A stretch of 15,698 nt of DNA, taken from positions 1 to 15,698 of the forward strand of contig JAKMFG010000017.1 of assembly GCA_022425565.1 (NCBI GenBank), written 5' to 3'. Of this stretch, positions 1 to 5,781 are shown in pieces (position 1 is the stretch's first letter; every line of letters starts with the position of its first letter). Below the pieces are notes generated by a model, which was not told the DNA's origin, made no database searches, and saw nothing but the letters and a program-made list of their open reading frames with translations. A program made the position numbers and the translations under genes. This stretch comes from Alphaproteobacteria bacterium. GTDB lineage: Bacteria > Pseudomonadota > Alphaproteobacteria > Puniceispirillales > Puniceispirillaceae.

Positions 1-58
1 TCACAAGGTTGGTCGTGCGTCGTGTGTGCAGCAGCATGTCGGGGTATCAACCGGAGCG

Positions 59-1216
59 TCAGTCCAGCAGGTCACGCGCGATCCGCTCGAAGATCCGCGC
101 CCCGACCGGGATCAGGTCGTCGGGAAAATCATAGTCCGGCTGATGCAGTGCCGGATGGGATTCTCCCGGGCCGAGACAAAGCATCGCCGATTTCGCCGCC
201 CATCCAAAGACGCCGAAATCCTCGGATGCGCGCATCGGCAACCCGTCGCTGCCATGTGGAATGTCCAGCGCGGCAAGCGCCGACAACGCCACTTTGGTGG
301 CCGCATCATCATTGACCGACGCGGCGAAATCGTCGTGTGTCTCGAATGTGGCTGTCAGCCCGTGCGGGGCGCACAGGGTGTCGACCAGGTTGCGCGCAGC
401 GCTGTCGATTTCGGCGATGGCATCATCCTCGCCGGCGCGAAGCGTTGCAAAAATTTCCGCATGACCCGGGGTGATGCCGAAAGTCGGCTCTCCGGCACGG
501 ACATGGGTGATGGTGACAAGCCTGAAGCCATCATCAAGCTTATGCTTTGAGACACTTTCCGGGCCGAGCGAGCGCAGCCCCTCGGTAATCGGGCCGATCA
601 GCGGTACCGGCGAGACGGCGAGTTCCGGTTCGGCTGCGTGGCTTGTCCGGCCCGACAGGGTGATGGCAAGCCCGCGCGAGGCGCAATTCATCAGGCCGGG
701 GCGCGTTGCGATATGGCCGAAGGGCAGCCCTGGTTCATTATGGATTGCGAAAGCCCAGTCCGGCGTGATGGCGGCATATCGGGGGTCGGCGACCACTGCG
801 CGGGCGCCGCTGCCGTCTTCTTCAGCCGGCTGGAACATCAGCACGACGCGTCCGCGCCGCACGGGCCGCCGCGCCAGCAGCCTGCCAAATCCCAGCAGCA
901 TGGTCATATGGCCGTCATGCCCGCACAGATGACCCTTTCCCTCGGTCTCCGACTGCCATTCGGCGCCGGTTGTTTCCGGTATCGGAAGGGCATCAAGTTC
1001 GGCCCTGAACAGCACGGTGGGTCCGGGCTCGACACCAGCAAAGATAGCGGCGACACCGTGGCCGCCAAGGCCTGTCAGAACCGCCTCAGGATGAAGCCGA
1101 CTGAGTGCGTGGCTGATCTCGGCTGCTGTCCATTCTTCCTCGCCAGACAGCTCGGGCCGCCGGTGAAGATGTCTCCGGAAGGCCACAAGTTCGGTGATGT
1201 CGCTATTTGTCAGCAT
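59..1216 (-). CDS. M20D-family amidohydrolase (hippurate hydrolase / N-acyl amino acid deacylase type)
   Basis: Predicted cytoplasmic zinc-dependent amidohydrolase of 385 residues, the usual length for the family, that would cleave an N-acyl or amide bond. The N-terminus has the HLHRRPELSGEE pattern. RAELDALPIP (residues 71-80) stands where the family has RADMDALP. The metal-binding stretch HLCGHDGHM (96-104) supplies C98 and H100. Further ligands are the acidic pair in QPAEEDGSGA (E132/E133), H159 in AIHNEPG and H358 in the C-terminal LHQPDYDFPDD. The central dimerisation domain includes SGRTSHAAEP. The ATG at 1216 was chosen because the protein begins correctly there, although no clear Shine-Dalgarno precedes it. 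It lies 38 bases after the desaturase gene on the same strand, so the two are probably cotranscribed. The acyl group and amine are unknown; N-acetyl amino acids, hippurate-like compounds or plant-conjugate-like substrates are all possible. Confidence 0.93.
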   Translation of the reverse strand: MLTNSDITELVAFRRHLHRRPELSGEEEWTAAEISHALSRLHPEAVLTGLGGHGVAAIFAGVEPGPTVLFRAELDALPIPETTGAEWQSETEGKGHLCGHDGHMTMLLGFGRLLARRPVRRGRVVLMFQPAEEDGSGARAVVADPRYAAITPDWAFAIHNEPGLPFGHIATRPGLMNCASRGLAITLSGRTSHAAEPELAVSPVPLIGPITEGLRSLGPESVSKHKLDDGFRLVTITHVRAGEPTFGITPGHAEIFATLRAGEDDAIAEIDSAARNLVDTLCAPHGLTATFETHDDFAASVNDDAATKVALSALAALDIPHGSDGLPMRASEDFGVFGWAAKSAMLCLGPGESHPALHQPDYDFPDDLIPVGARIFERIARDLLD

Positions 1217-1254
1217 GGTCTGTCTGCTGTTGCCGCAGAATCTGCTTGCCTGCC

Positions 1255-2307
1255 TCAGGCAGGTTCACGGTAAGGCGTGGCGGTTTCGGGAAGCTCGCGC
1301 CGGACGAAGTAATCCTCGTTGCGAAGCTGGCGGACAAGTGCCGGCCACATCTCGGCAAATCCCGCGGCGATCGAGGGCGAGGGTGTCGGCAGGTCGTGAC
1401 GCACCATTGCGTGCAATGCCGGCAGCGCATGGTATGGCACTTTTGGATACATGTGATGCTCCACGTGGTAGTTCATGTTCCAGTAGATGAAGCGCGAGAC
1501 CGGGTTCATCATTACCGTCCGTGTATTCAGCCGGTGATCGGTGACATTATCGGCAAGACCGCCATGCTGCAGCATACCGGTCATCACATGGTGCCAGGCG
1601 CCATAGAGGCGCGGTGTGCCAACCAGCAGAAGGGGCAGCCAGCTCTGCATCATCACAGCCGCGCCGATGGTGGCGGCATAAATCAGCACCCAGACCCGGG
1701 CGACCCGCATCACCTTGTGATGCTCGCTGTCCGGGATATAGGTTGCTTCCTGGTGATCAAGCCTGCCCGAGGCGTTGACCAGCATCAGCCGCAGCCCTGT
1801 CAGGACGTCCAGAAGCCCCAGAAAATTGGCCACCAGCCTGGCGAATTCCGGTGGGCGCATAAGCTGGATTTCGGGATCGCGGCCAACAATGATGGTGTCG
1901 GTATGGTGCCGTGCGTGACTCCAACGCCAGGTGTGCGGATTGCGGATCATGCAAAAACAGGCGATCTGATAGACAACGTCATTCATCCAGCGTGTCTTGA
2001 AGGCTGTCTTGTGGCCGCATTCATGCCAGCGGGAATCCATTGCCGAGCCATAGAGCACGCCGTAGGCGAGGAAAAACGGCACCGACAGCCATGATGGAAA
2101 GAGCATCGCCGCCGCGCCGGCCAGTCCGGCCATGGCGGTAAACAGGATGATGGTGTCGCGGATTGCCGGGCCGTCGGCAGGTTTCATCAGGGCGGCAAGC
2201 GACTTGCGCGGAATCTCGGTCTGGTACCAGCGCGCGCTGGCAAGGCCGTTTTCCAGTGCCGCCGCGCCATCGCGGCCGAGAAGGGAATAATCACGACAAT
2301 CCGACAT
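1255..2307 (-). CDS. Fatty-acid-desaturase-like membrane di-iron oxygenase
   Basis: A 350-residue integral membrane protein of the FA_desaturase family, expected to use a di-iron centre and O2 to desaturate or hydroxylate a lipid or small molecule. Three histidine boxes are present: HECGH (residues 95-99), HARHH (131-135) and HVEHH (281-285). Hydrophobic spans occur near residues 52-87 and 204-235. The absence of a long N-terminal extension and the SRWHECGHKTAF and RWSHARHHTDT contexts resemble the bacterial subgroup that includes MocD-like proteins of rhizopine catabolism. A role other than fatty-acyl desaturation is therefore possible. The start at 2307 has no good Shine-Dalgarno; an AAGGTG lies about 20 bases upstream and the immediate upstream bases are AT-rich. 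It sits between the TPR gene (68-base gap) and the M20D hydrolase (38-base gap), suggesting one transcript. The family is secure, the substrate is not. Confidence 0.92.
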   Translation of the reverse strand: MSDCRDYSLLGRDGAAALENGLASARWYQTEIPRKSLAALMKPADGPAIRDTIILFTAMAGLAGAAAMLFPSWLSVPFFLAYGVLYGSAMDSRWHECGHKTAFKTRWMNDVVYQIACFCMIRNPHTWRWSHARHHTDTIIVGRDPEIQLMRPPEFARLVANFLGLLDVLTGLRLMLVNASGRLDHQEATYIPDSEHHKVMRVARVWVLIYAATIGAAVMMQSWLPLLLVGTPRLYGAWHHVMTGMLQHGGLADNVTDHRLNTRTVMMNPVSRFIYWNMNYHVEHHMYPKVPYHALPALHAMVRHDLPTPSPSIAAGFAEMWPALVRQLRNEDYFVRRELPETATPYREPA

Positions 2308-2375
2308 AATAGAATAAAGCTATCACGCACCTTGCAGGGCTGCCAGATGGATTGCTGTCGCAGGCAAAGGCGTGT

Positions 2376-3977
2376 TTACCCGGCGCTTTCCACGACCTTT
2401 GCGGCGGCGGCGACCGCGGCGCGGACAACTGGTGCCCAGTCGCGGTCTGCGCGCTGGTGTAGCAGTGTGAGATTTGCATACCAGGGCGTCTCCGCACGAT
2501 TCACCGGCCAGCGGAAATCAGGCTGGAAGGGAAGCATGACGATGGTAGGCCGTCCGGTGGCCCCGGCAATATGCGCCAGGCTGGTATCAATAGATATAAC
2601 AACGTCCACGATGGCGCAGATCGCCGCCGCGTCTGTCATGTCGGTGTTTTCGTCCAGTGGCCGTGTCAGTTGCGGCGTCGCTTCGATCAAGCTGGCTTCA
2701 TCGTCGGTGAGCTCGTGATGCAGACTGATCCATTCCATATTGCCATCAAGCAGGCGAACGAAATCGCATAGGTTAATCCTGCGCCTGCGGTCATAGCTGT
2801 TTTCCGGATTTCCGCGCCAGGCAATTGCCACACGCGGCTTGGTGCCTGACCCGAGCCGATCTGCCCAGTGAGTGACAAGATCAGGCTCTGCTGACAGGTA
2901 AGGGCCATGATCGGGCACGGTATCAAGCATCGTTCCGAAGGCCAGCGGCAGGCTCATCATAGGGCAGTGAAAATCCCATTCAGGGGCCTTGTCGCCGGGT
3001 CTCAGCAGGTGCGCGACGCCGTCGAGAGATGAAAGAAGGTCGATGACAGGCGGCTGCGCCCTGACGATCACCCTGGCACCACGTTCTGCGAGCAGCGGTA
3101 CATAGCGGCAGAACTGGATGGTATCGCCAAGCCCCTGTTCTGCATGGACGAGGATGGTTTTCCCGGCCAGGTCATCATTGCCGAGCCATGGCGGGGTGTC
3201 GAAAGCCGCTGCTGCCTGCTGCCGTCCAGCCTGCTGCCACCGGCATTCGAACAGGGGCCACCCTTCGCTGTAGTTGCCCTGTTGCACCAGCAGCTGGCCC
3301 TTGCCGAGTTTGACATCGGCAAAATCAGGCCGGATGGCAAGGGCACTGTGATAATCTGCAAGGGCTTCATCAAACCGGTGAAATTCGGCGAGAACACCGG
3401 CCCTGTTGTTGAACGCTTCGGCATAATCCGGTTTCAGCGCGACGGCCTTGTTCAGGCATGTGAGGGCAGCCTCAAAATCCATCATCGCGCCTAGCAGCTT
3501 GCCGCGATTATTCCAGAATACAGCATTTTCAGGGTCGAGTGCGACAAGACTGTCGCTGTCGGCAAGCGCCTCTTCCAGCCTGCCCGCACCTTCAAGGCAG
3601 ACAGACCGGTTATTCAGCGCGCCCTGATGGCCCGGCACCTCGTCGATCACGCAGGTGAAATCGGCGATTGCATCGTCATGCGCGTGTTGCTGCTGGTACA
3701 TGGTGCCGCGATTGAACAGTGCCTCGGGGTGCCCGGGTTTGATCGAAAGCGCCTTTGAAAACAGCTCAAGCGCCTTGTCCTGATCGCCTGTCTGGGCATA
3801 TGTCACACCAAGAAGATGTGTGGCATCGAAATGGTTCGGCACGACGCTGAGGATGCGCCGGTACAGCGTGCGGGCCGCATCGACATTACCCTGACTGTGA
3901 AGCGCCATGGCTTGTCGCAGCACACCCGGAAGGTCTGTTGGCTGGAAGGGGGGTGCAGCGGTTGGCATTCTTGGCAT
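2376..3977 (-). CDS. TPR protein with C-terminal glycosyltransferase-like domain
   Basis: A 533-residue two-part protein. Residues about 15-250 consist of six or seven 34-residue tetratricopeptide repeats, each with the A--LF--AL-I-P-H-EA-FNRG type pattern, for example GDQDKALELFSKALSIKPGH at 65-83. Residues about 262-530 form a domain that bacterial TPR proteins often carry and that resembles GT9 heptosyltransferases or the O-GlcNAc-transferase fold. It shows HAEQGLGDTIQFCRYVPLL near 278-296, an AWRGNP motif, and SIDTSLAHIAGATGRP with a LPFQPDFRW loop near the end. Such proteins are thought to glycosylate proteins or surface polymers, but the donor and acceptor are not evident here. There is no signal peptide, so it should be cytoplasmic. 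The ATG at 3977 lacks a strong Shine-Dalgarno, and a second ATG three codons on is equally possible. A 147-base gap with an inverted repeat separates it from the next upstream gene. Confidence 0.88.
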   Translation of the reverse strand: MPRMPTAAPPFQPTDLPGVLRQAMALHSQGNVDAARTLYRRILSVVPNHFDATHLLGVTYAQTGDQDKALELFSKALSIKPGHPEALFNRGTMYQQQHAHDDAIADFTCVIDEVPGHQGALNNRSVCLEGAGRLEEALADSDSLVALDPENAVFWNNRGKLLGAMMDFEAALTCLNKAVALKPDYAEAFNNRAGVLAEFHRFDEALADYHSALAIRPDFADVKLGKGQLLVQQGNYSEGWPLFECRWQQAGRQQAAAAFDTPPWLGNDDLAGKTILVHAEQGLGDTIQFCRYVPLLAERGARVIVRAQPPVIDLLSSLDGVAHLLRPGDKAPEWDFHCPMMSLPLAFGTMLDTVPDHGPYLSAEPDLVTHWADRLGSGTKPRVAIAWRGNPENSYDRRRRINLCDFVRLLDGNMEWISLHHELTDDEASLIEATPQLTRPLDENTDMTDAAAICAIVDVVISIDTSLAHIAGATGRPTIVMLPFQPDFRWPVNRAETPWYANLTLLHQRADRDWAPVVRAAVAAAAKVVESAG

Positions 3978-4053
3978 GGCTGGCTCGGAACCGTAATCGG
4001 GAGGCGGTTTGTTTGTTCGCGCGCCAGCCGGTGTGACAGGCGGTGTGTGCAGG

Positions 4054-4080
4054 TGTCTATACTGGGCTACAGAATAGACA
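4054..4080. repeat. Inverted repeat upstream of the TPR gene
   Basis: TGTCTAT (4054-4060) and ATAGACA (4074-4080) form a perfect 7-base inverted repeat around a 13-base spacer. It lies 77-103 bases upstream of the minus-strand TPR start. The left arm read on the minus strand contains TATAGA (4056-4061), which could serve as a -10 element, although no good -35 sits at the right distance. It may be an operator or a weak hairpin. Confidence 0.4.
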
Positions 4081-4086
4081 GTAATT

Positions 4087-4100
4087 CCCGCCGGTGCGGG
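4087..4100 (-). terminator. Weak hairpin downstream of the small charged-protein gene
   Basis: CCCGC and GCGGG form a 5-bp GC stem with a 4-base loop, 24 bases beyond the stop codon of the 69-residue gene. On the minus strand it is followed by AATTACTG, not a clean T-run, so terminator strength is doubtful. Its core CCGCCGGTGCGG (4088-4099) is identical to that of the much stronger terminator at 4849-4860. Confidence 0.3.
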
Positions 4101-4124
4101 TCATGGATACCTCAGCTCCCGGCT

Positions 4125-4334
4125 TCAAGATTTTTTGTCCTGCCTCAGCATGGCGCTGATTGCCGAGACGACGCGTGTCTTGTCTTCCTTCTGGACGGTT
4201 TTCACCGCCGCAACCTTGTCCTCGAGCGCGGCATCATCCTGTGACAGCATCTTGCGCATCGCCGATTGCCGAGCAGATCGCCGTCTCTCATCATCCTTAA
4301 GCCGCGCAAGGCGCTGCTGTTCGCCGTCATCCAT
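4125..4334 (-). CDS. Small highly charged helical protein, function unknown
   Basis: Encodes 69 residues, about half of them charged, with no Cys, Trp, Phe or His and only one Gly. It is probably a continuous helix or coiled coil in the cytoplasm. I do not recognise a family. The start at 4334 (MDDGEQQRLARLKDDERRR) is preferred over a longer reading from 4433. It has GGTGAGG seven to ten bases upstream, and the longer version would read through the candidate promoter at 4366-4396. The gene is divergent from the GYD-domain gene (125-base gap) and lies upstream of the TPR gene on the same strand. Codon use looks like that of the neighbours. Confidence is moderate because it is short, but promoter, ribosome site and composition all fit a real gene. 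Confidence 0.6.
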   Translation of the reverse strand: MDDGEQQRLARLKDDERRRSARQSAMRKMLSQDDAALEDKVAAVKTVQKEDKTRVVSAISAMLRQDKKS

Positions 4335-4365
4335 TGTCGCCTCACCGAGACTTTTTGCCAAATGC

Positions 4366-4396
4366 AGTATACGGTAACAGACAGGCGGCTTGTAAA
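4366..4396 (-). promoter_or_regulatory. Candidate sigma-70 promoter for the small charged-protein gene
   Basis: On the minus strand, TTTACA (4391-4396) and TATACT (4366-4371) each match five of six consensus bases, with a 19-base spacer that is slightly long. Transcription would start near 4359, leaving a leader of about 25 bases before the ATG at 4334. Confidence 0.45.
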
Positions 4397-4426
4397 CCCG
4401 CTGTTGTATCCGCTGGGATGCCGCCT
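4383..4426 (+). promoter_or_regulatory. Inverted repeat in the GYD gene leader
   Basis: AGGCGGC (4383-4389) and GCCGCCT (4420-4426) are perfect 7-base complements. An inner CCC (4397-4399) / GGG (4415-4417) pairing allows a longer folded leader structure. It ends 21 bases before the Shine-Dalgarno of the GYD gene. It may be a leader structure or an operator; nothing else supports a function. Confidence 0.25.
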
Positions 4427-4447
4427 TTCGCAACTCACCAGAAGACG

Positions 4448-4454
4448 AAGGAGG
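4448..4454 (+). promoter_or_regulatory. Strong ribosome binding site of the GYD-domain gene
   Basis: AAGGAGG, a full match to the anti-Shine-Dalgarno, lies five bases before the ATG at 4460. It fixes that start over the 42 upstream in-frame codons and implies efficient translation, more than most genes here. Confidence 0.85.
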
Positions 4455-4459
4455 AGACC

Positions 4460-4792
4460 ATGGAATTTGTAGTTCTTGGAAAATACACGGCCGCTGGTCT
4501 CGGCGGCTTCGCGAAGAATCCGAATGAAGACAGAAAGGCCGTCATCGGCGCCATGATGGAGGCTGCGGGCGGTAAAATGCACGATCTGTGGCTGACCCGT
4601 GGAGAATATGACGCCGTTGTCGTCGGCGAAGCGCCTGACTTCGAGACGGTCGCCGCCATCAAGGTGATGGTGCTCGCTTCCGGGGCGATGGATGATCTGG
4701 TGATCCTCGAGGCTGCCGATTTCAATGCCATCGGAAAGAAGGCTGCTGCAATGTTGGGCAGTGCTGGCGCCTATCAGGCGCCCGGTGGGTAA
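4460..4792 (+). CDS. GYD-domain protein
   Basis: A 110-residue soluble protein matching the GYD family (ferredoxin-like alpha/beta fold, usually about 95-110 residues), whose members have no well-established biochemical role. The pattern seen is an N-terminal strand (FVVLGKYTAAGL), a helix with a lysine/acidic stretch (NPNEDRKAVIGAMMEAAGGK), the family signature GEYDAVVVGEAPD at about residues 48-60, a helix AAIKVMVLASGAMDDL and the strand LVILEAADF, then a helical C-terminus. The start is set by the perfect Shine-Dalgarno at 4448-4454. The gene is monocistronic: divergent from the small charged-protein gene and closed by the strong hairpin at 4842-4870. The proteins are often annotated as stress- or oligomerisation-related, but the sequence gives no direct hint of substrate or partner. 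Confidence 0.9.
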   Translation: MEFVVLGKYTAAGLGGFAKNPNEDRKAVIGAMMEAAGGKMHDLWLTRGEYDAVVVGEAPDFETVAAIKVMVLASGAMDDLVILEAADFNAIGKKAAAMLGSAGAYQAPGG

Positions 4793-4841
4793 AGTTCGGG
4801 TAAAAGTCGGCACAACTGCTCAAGACAACCCGCGCAAAATG

Positions 4842-4870
4842 GGAACCACCGCCGGTGCGGTGGCTCCTTT
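4842..4870. terminator. Bidirectional rho-independent terminator between convergent genes
   Basis: GGA plus CCACCGC (4842-4852, with A4845 unpaired) pairs with GCGGTGG plus TCC (4857-4867, with C4864 opposite) around the loop CGGT. On the plus strand this gives 10 pairs and one A-C mismatch, followed by TTT. On the minus transcript the mismatch becomes a G-U pair, giving 11 continuous pairs, and the stem is followed by CATTTTG. It lies 49 bases after the GYD stop and 25 bases after the stop of the convergent 81-residue gene. Confidence 0.8.
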
Positions 4871-4892
4871 AACTAATCTGGCCGGCTGGCCG

Positions 4893-5138
4893 CTAGTATC
4901 CGCCGCCCTGGCAACTCGCCAGCAGCAAATATCCGGTCACAGCAACCGGGACCAGCACGACTGCGCCGACTGGCAGCGCTTTCAGCATCCCTTTTCCGTT
5001 CTCTGCGGCCTGCCTGTTGGCCAGATCGCTCCCTTGGTCTGTGTCGAACACATTTACGGTCGGGATCGATTCATATTCGGACGGGTCGTCGGTCATGGCT
5101 GCGGTCATTGTTGCCGAAGCAAATACCTTGTCATCCAT
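4893..5138 (-). CDS. Small single-span membrane protein, function unknown
   Basis: Encodes 81 residues. The N-terminal half is acidic and polar (MTDDPSEYESIPTVNVFDTD). A hydrophobic helix at about residues 52-74 (LKALPVGAVVLVPVAVTGYL) is followed by a short tail ending in CQGGGY. It looks like a tail-anchored inner-membrane protein with no recognised family. The start at 5138 is preferred because AAGGCGAG lies six bases upstream; extension to 5246 would run into AT-rich promoter-like DNA. Internal ATGs at codons 11 and 15 are alternatives. It converges with the GYD gene across the terminator at 4842-4870 and is divergent from the two-span small protein. Low sequence complexity of the tail leaves some doubt about function but not about the reading frame. 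Confidence 0.6.
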   Translation of the reverse strand: MDDKVFASATMTAAMTDDPSEYESIPTVNVFDTDQGSDLANRQAAENGKGMLKALPVGAVVLVPVAVTGYLLLASCQGGGY

Positions 5139-5393
5139 TGCATCTCGCCTTGTTCTCTCGAAGGCTTGTGAACACTTCTCTCGATGACAGGTTGTCGCAG
5201 CCCGGCATATCTGTCTATCAAACTGAGTGCAAAACAGTTTTTCCATATATATTCATATAGTTGATGGGGTTCTGTCATGCCTAGGAAAGGGCCTAGACAA
5301 GGCCGAATCATCGCTCGGGCATGTCGCGTCGGGATGTATTTTACCACACAAAGAAACTGGCGCCCCTCGTCACCAATGGGTTATGCTTTACCC
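5139..5393. other. Divergent intergenic region between two small membrane-protein genes
   Basis: It holds an AT-rich block at 5231-5261 that includes AAAACAGTTTT (5231-5241) and TATAGT (5256-5261), likely promoter DNA for one or both flanking genes. A two-copy 12-base tandem repeat occurs at 5279-5302 (GCCTAGGAAAGG, GCCTAGACAAGG). GGCCT/AGGCC (5290-5294 and 5300-5304) can form a short hairpin. I find no convincing paired -35 and -10 on the plus strand. On the minus strand, TTGCAC and TATGCC with 17-base spacing are a weak candidate. Confidence 0.4.
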
Positions 5394-5397
5394 ATGG
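5373..5397 (+). promoter_or_regulatory. Hairpin enclosing the start codon of the two-span small protein
   Basis: CCA-TGGGT (5373-5381, one bulged A) pairs with ACCCATGG (5390-5397) around an 8-base loop TATGCTTT, giving eight base pairs. The ATG at 5394 lies in the right arm. No Shine-Dalgarno precedes it, so the stem could limit translation. Alternatively the true start is upstream. Confidence 0.35.
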
Positions 5398-5588
5398 AAA
5401 AGTTTCGCACCGTTATTCATCTCGCCATCTGGGCCTCGGCAGCCGCCTTCGCCGCCTTCCGCATTGGAACAAGCGATGCCTTCATGCTTGGAATGATCGA
5501 GGGGCTGATGGTCCTCATCGCGGCCTTTGTCGCCCACAAGACGCTGGACCTTCTGATCATGACGGCCACCAAGAAGGAAGACGAGTAG
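5394..5588 (+). CDS. Small protein with two predicted membrane segments, function unknown
   Basis: Encodes 64 residues from the ATG at 5394. A first hydrophobic stretch covers about residues 5-22 (RTVIHLAIWASAAAFAAF) and a second about 30-54 (MLGMIEGLMVLIAAFVAHKT). The C-terminus is short and charged (TATKKEDE). It resembles a small inner-membrane hairpin protein; I do not recognise a family. The start is uncertain. In-frame ATGs at 5277, 5334 and 5376 would add 39, 20 and 6 residues. None has a strong ribosome site, though GGGG seven bases before 5277 is a weak candidate, and the residues encoded before 5394 are polar and unlike the rest. The frame ends 189 bases before kdgK and could be transcribed with it. 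Confidence 0.55.
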   Translation: MEKFRTVIHLAIWASAAAFAAFRIGTSDAFMLGMIEGLMVLIAAFVAHKTLDLLIMTATKKEDE

Positions 5589-5679
5589 GGGTCTTCCCGG
5601 TTTGGCGGATGCTGCTGTTATGGTTTGCGCCGCGAGGCATATGTCGCGGGATGACGAAGATGCGCCGGGAGCAAAGCTC

Positions 5680-5781
5680 ATGACAGGTTTGTTGCGGACG
5701 CCGGACACCACCAGAATCGTTCAGATGATGAATTGGCAGCCGGCTGCTGTGGTTCAGCAAACCGCGCGTTCTGCCCGATGA
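5680..5781 (+). CDS. Possible 33-codon leader ORF coupled to kdgK
   Basis: An ATG at 5680, preceded by GGGAG at eight-base spacing, opens a 33-codon frame. Its TGA (5779-5781) overlaps the kdgK start codon as ATGA. The kdgK start itself has no Shine-Dalgarno, so this frame could supply ribosomes by translational coupling. In-frame ATGs at 5620 and 5641 would lengthen it to 53 or 46 residues. The peptide (MTGLLRTPDTTRIVQMMNWQ and on) is mildly basic and matches no family I know. It is not clearly selected as protein and may only be chance. Confidence 0.27.
   Translation: MTGLLRTPDTTRIVQMMNWQPAAVVQQTARSAR

Noticed and set aside
1..58. Possible end of another gene at the left edge
   Set aside because: The stretch is too short to show coding character, and I see no motif, repeat or terminator in it.
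1207..2094. 295-codon open frame antisense to the desaturase
   Set aside because: Rich in His, Gln and Arg as expected for the reverse complement of a desaturase gene; the opposite strand has three histidine boxes in order.
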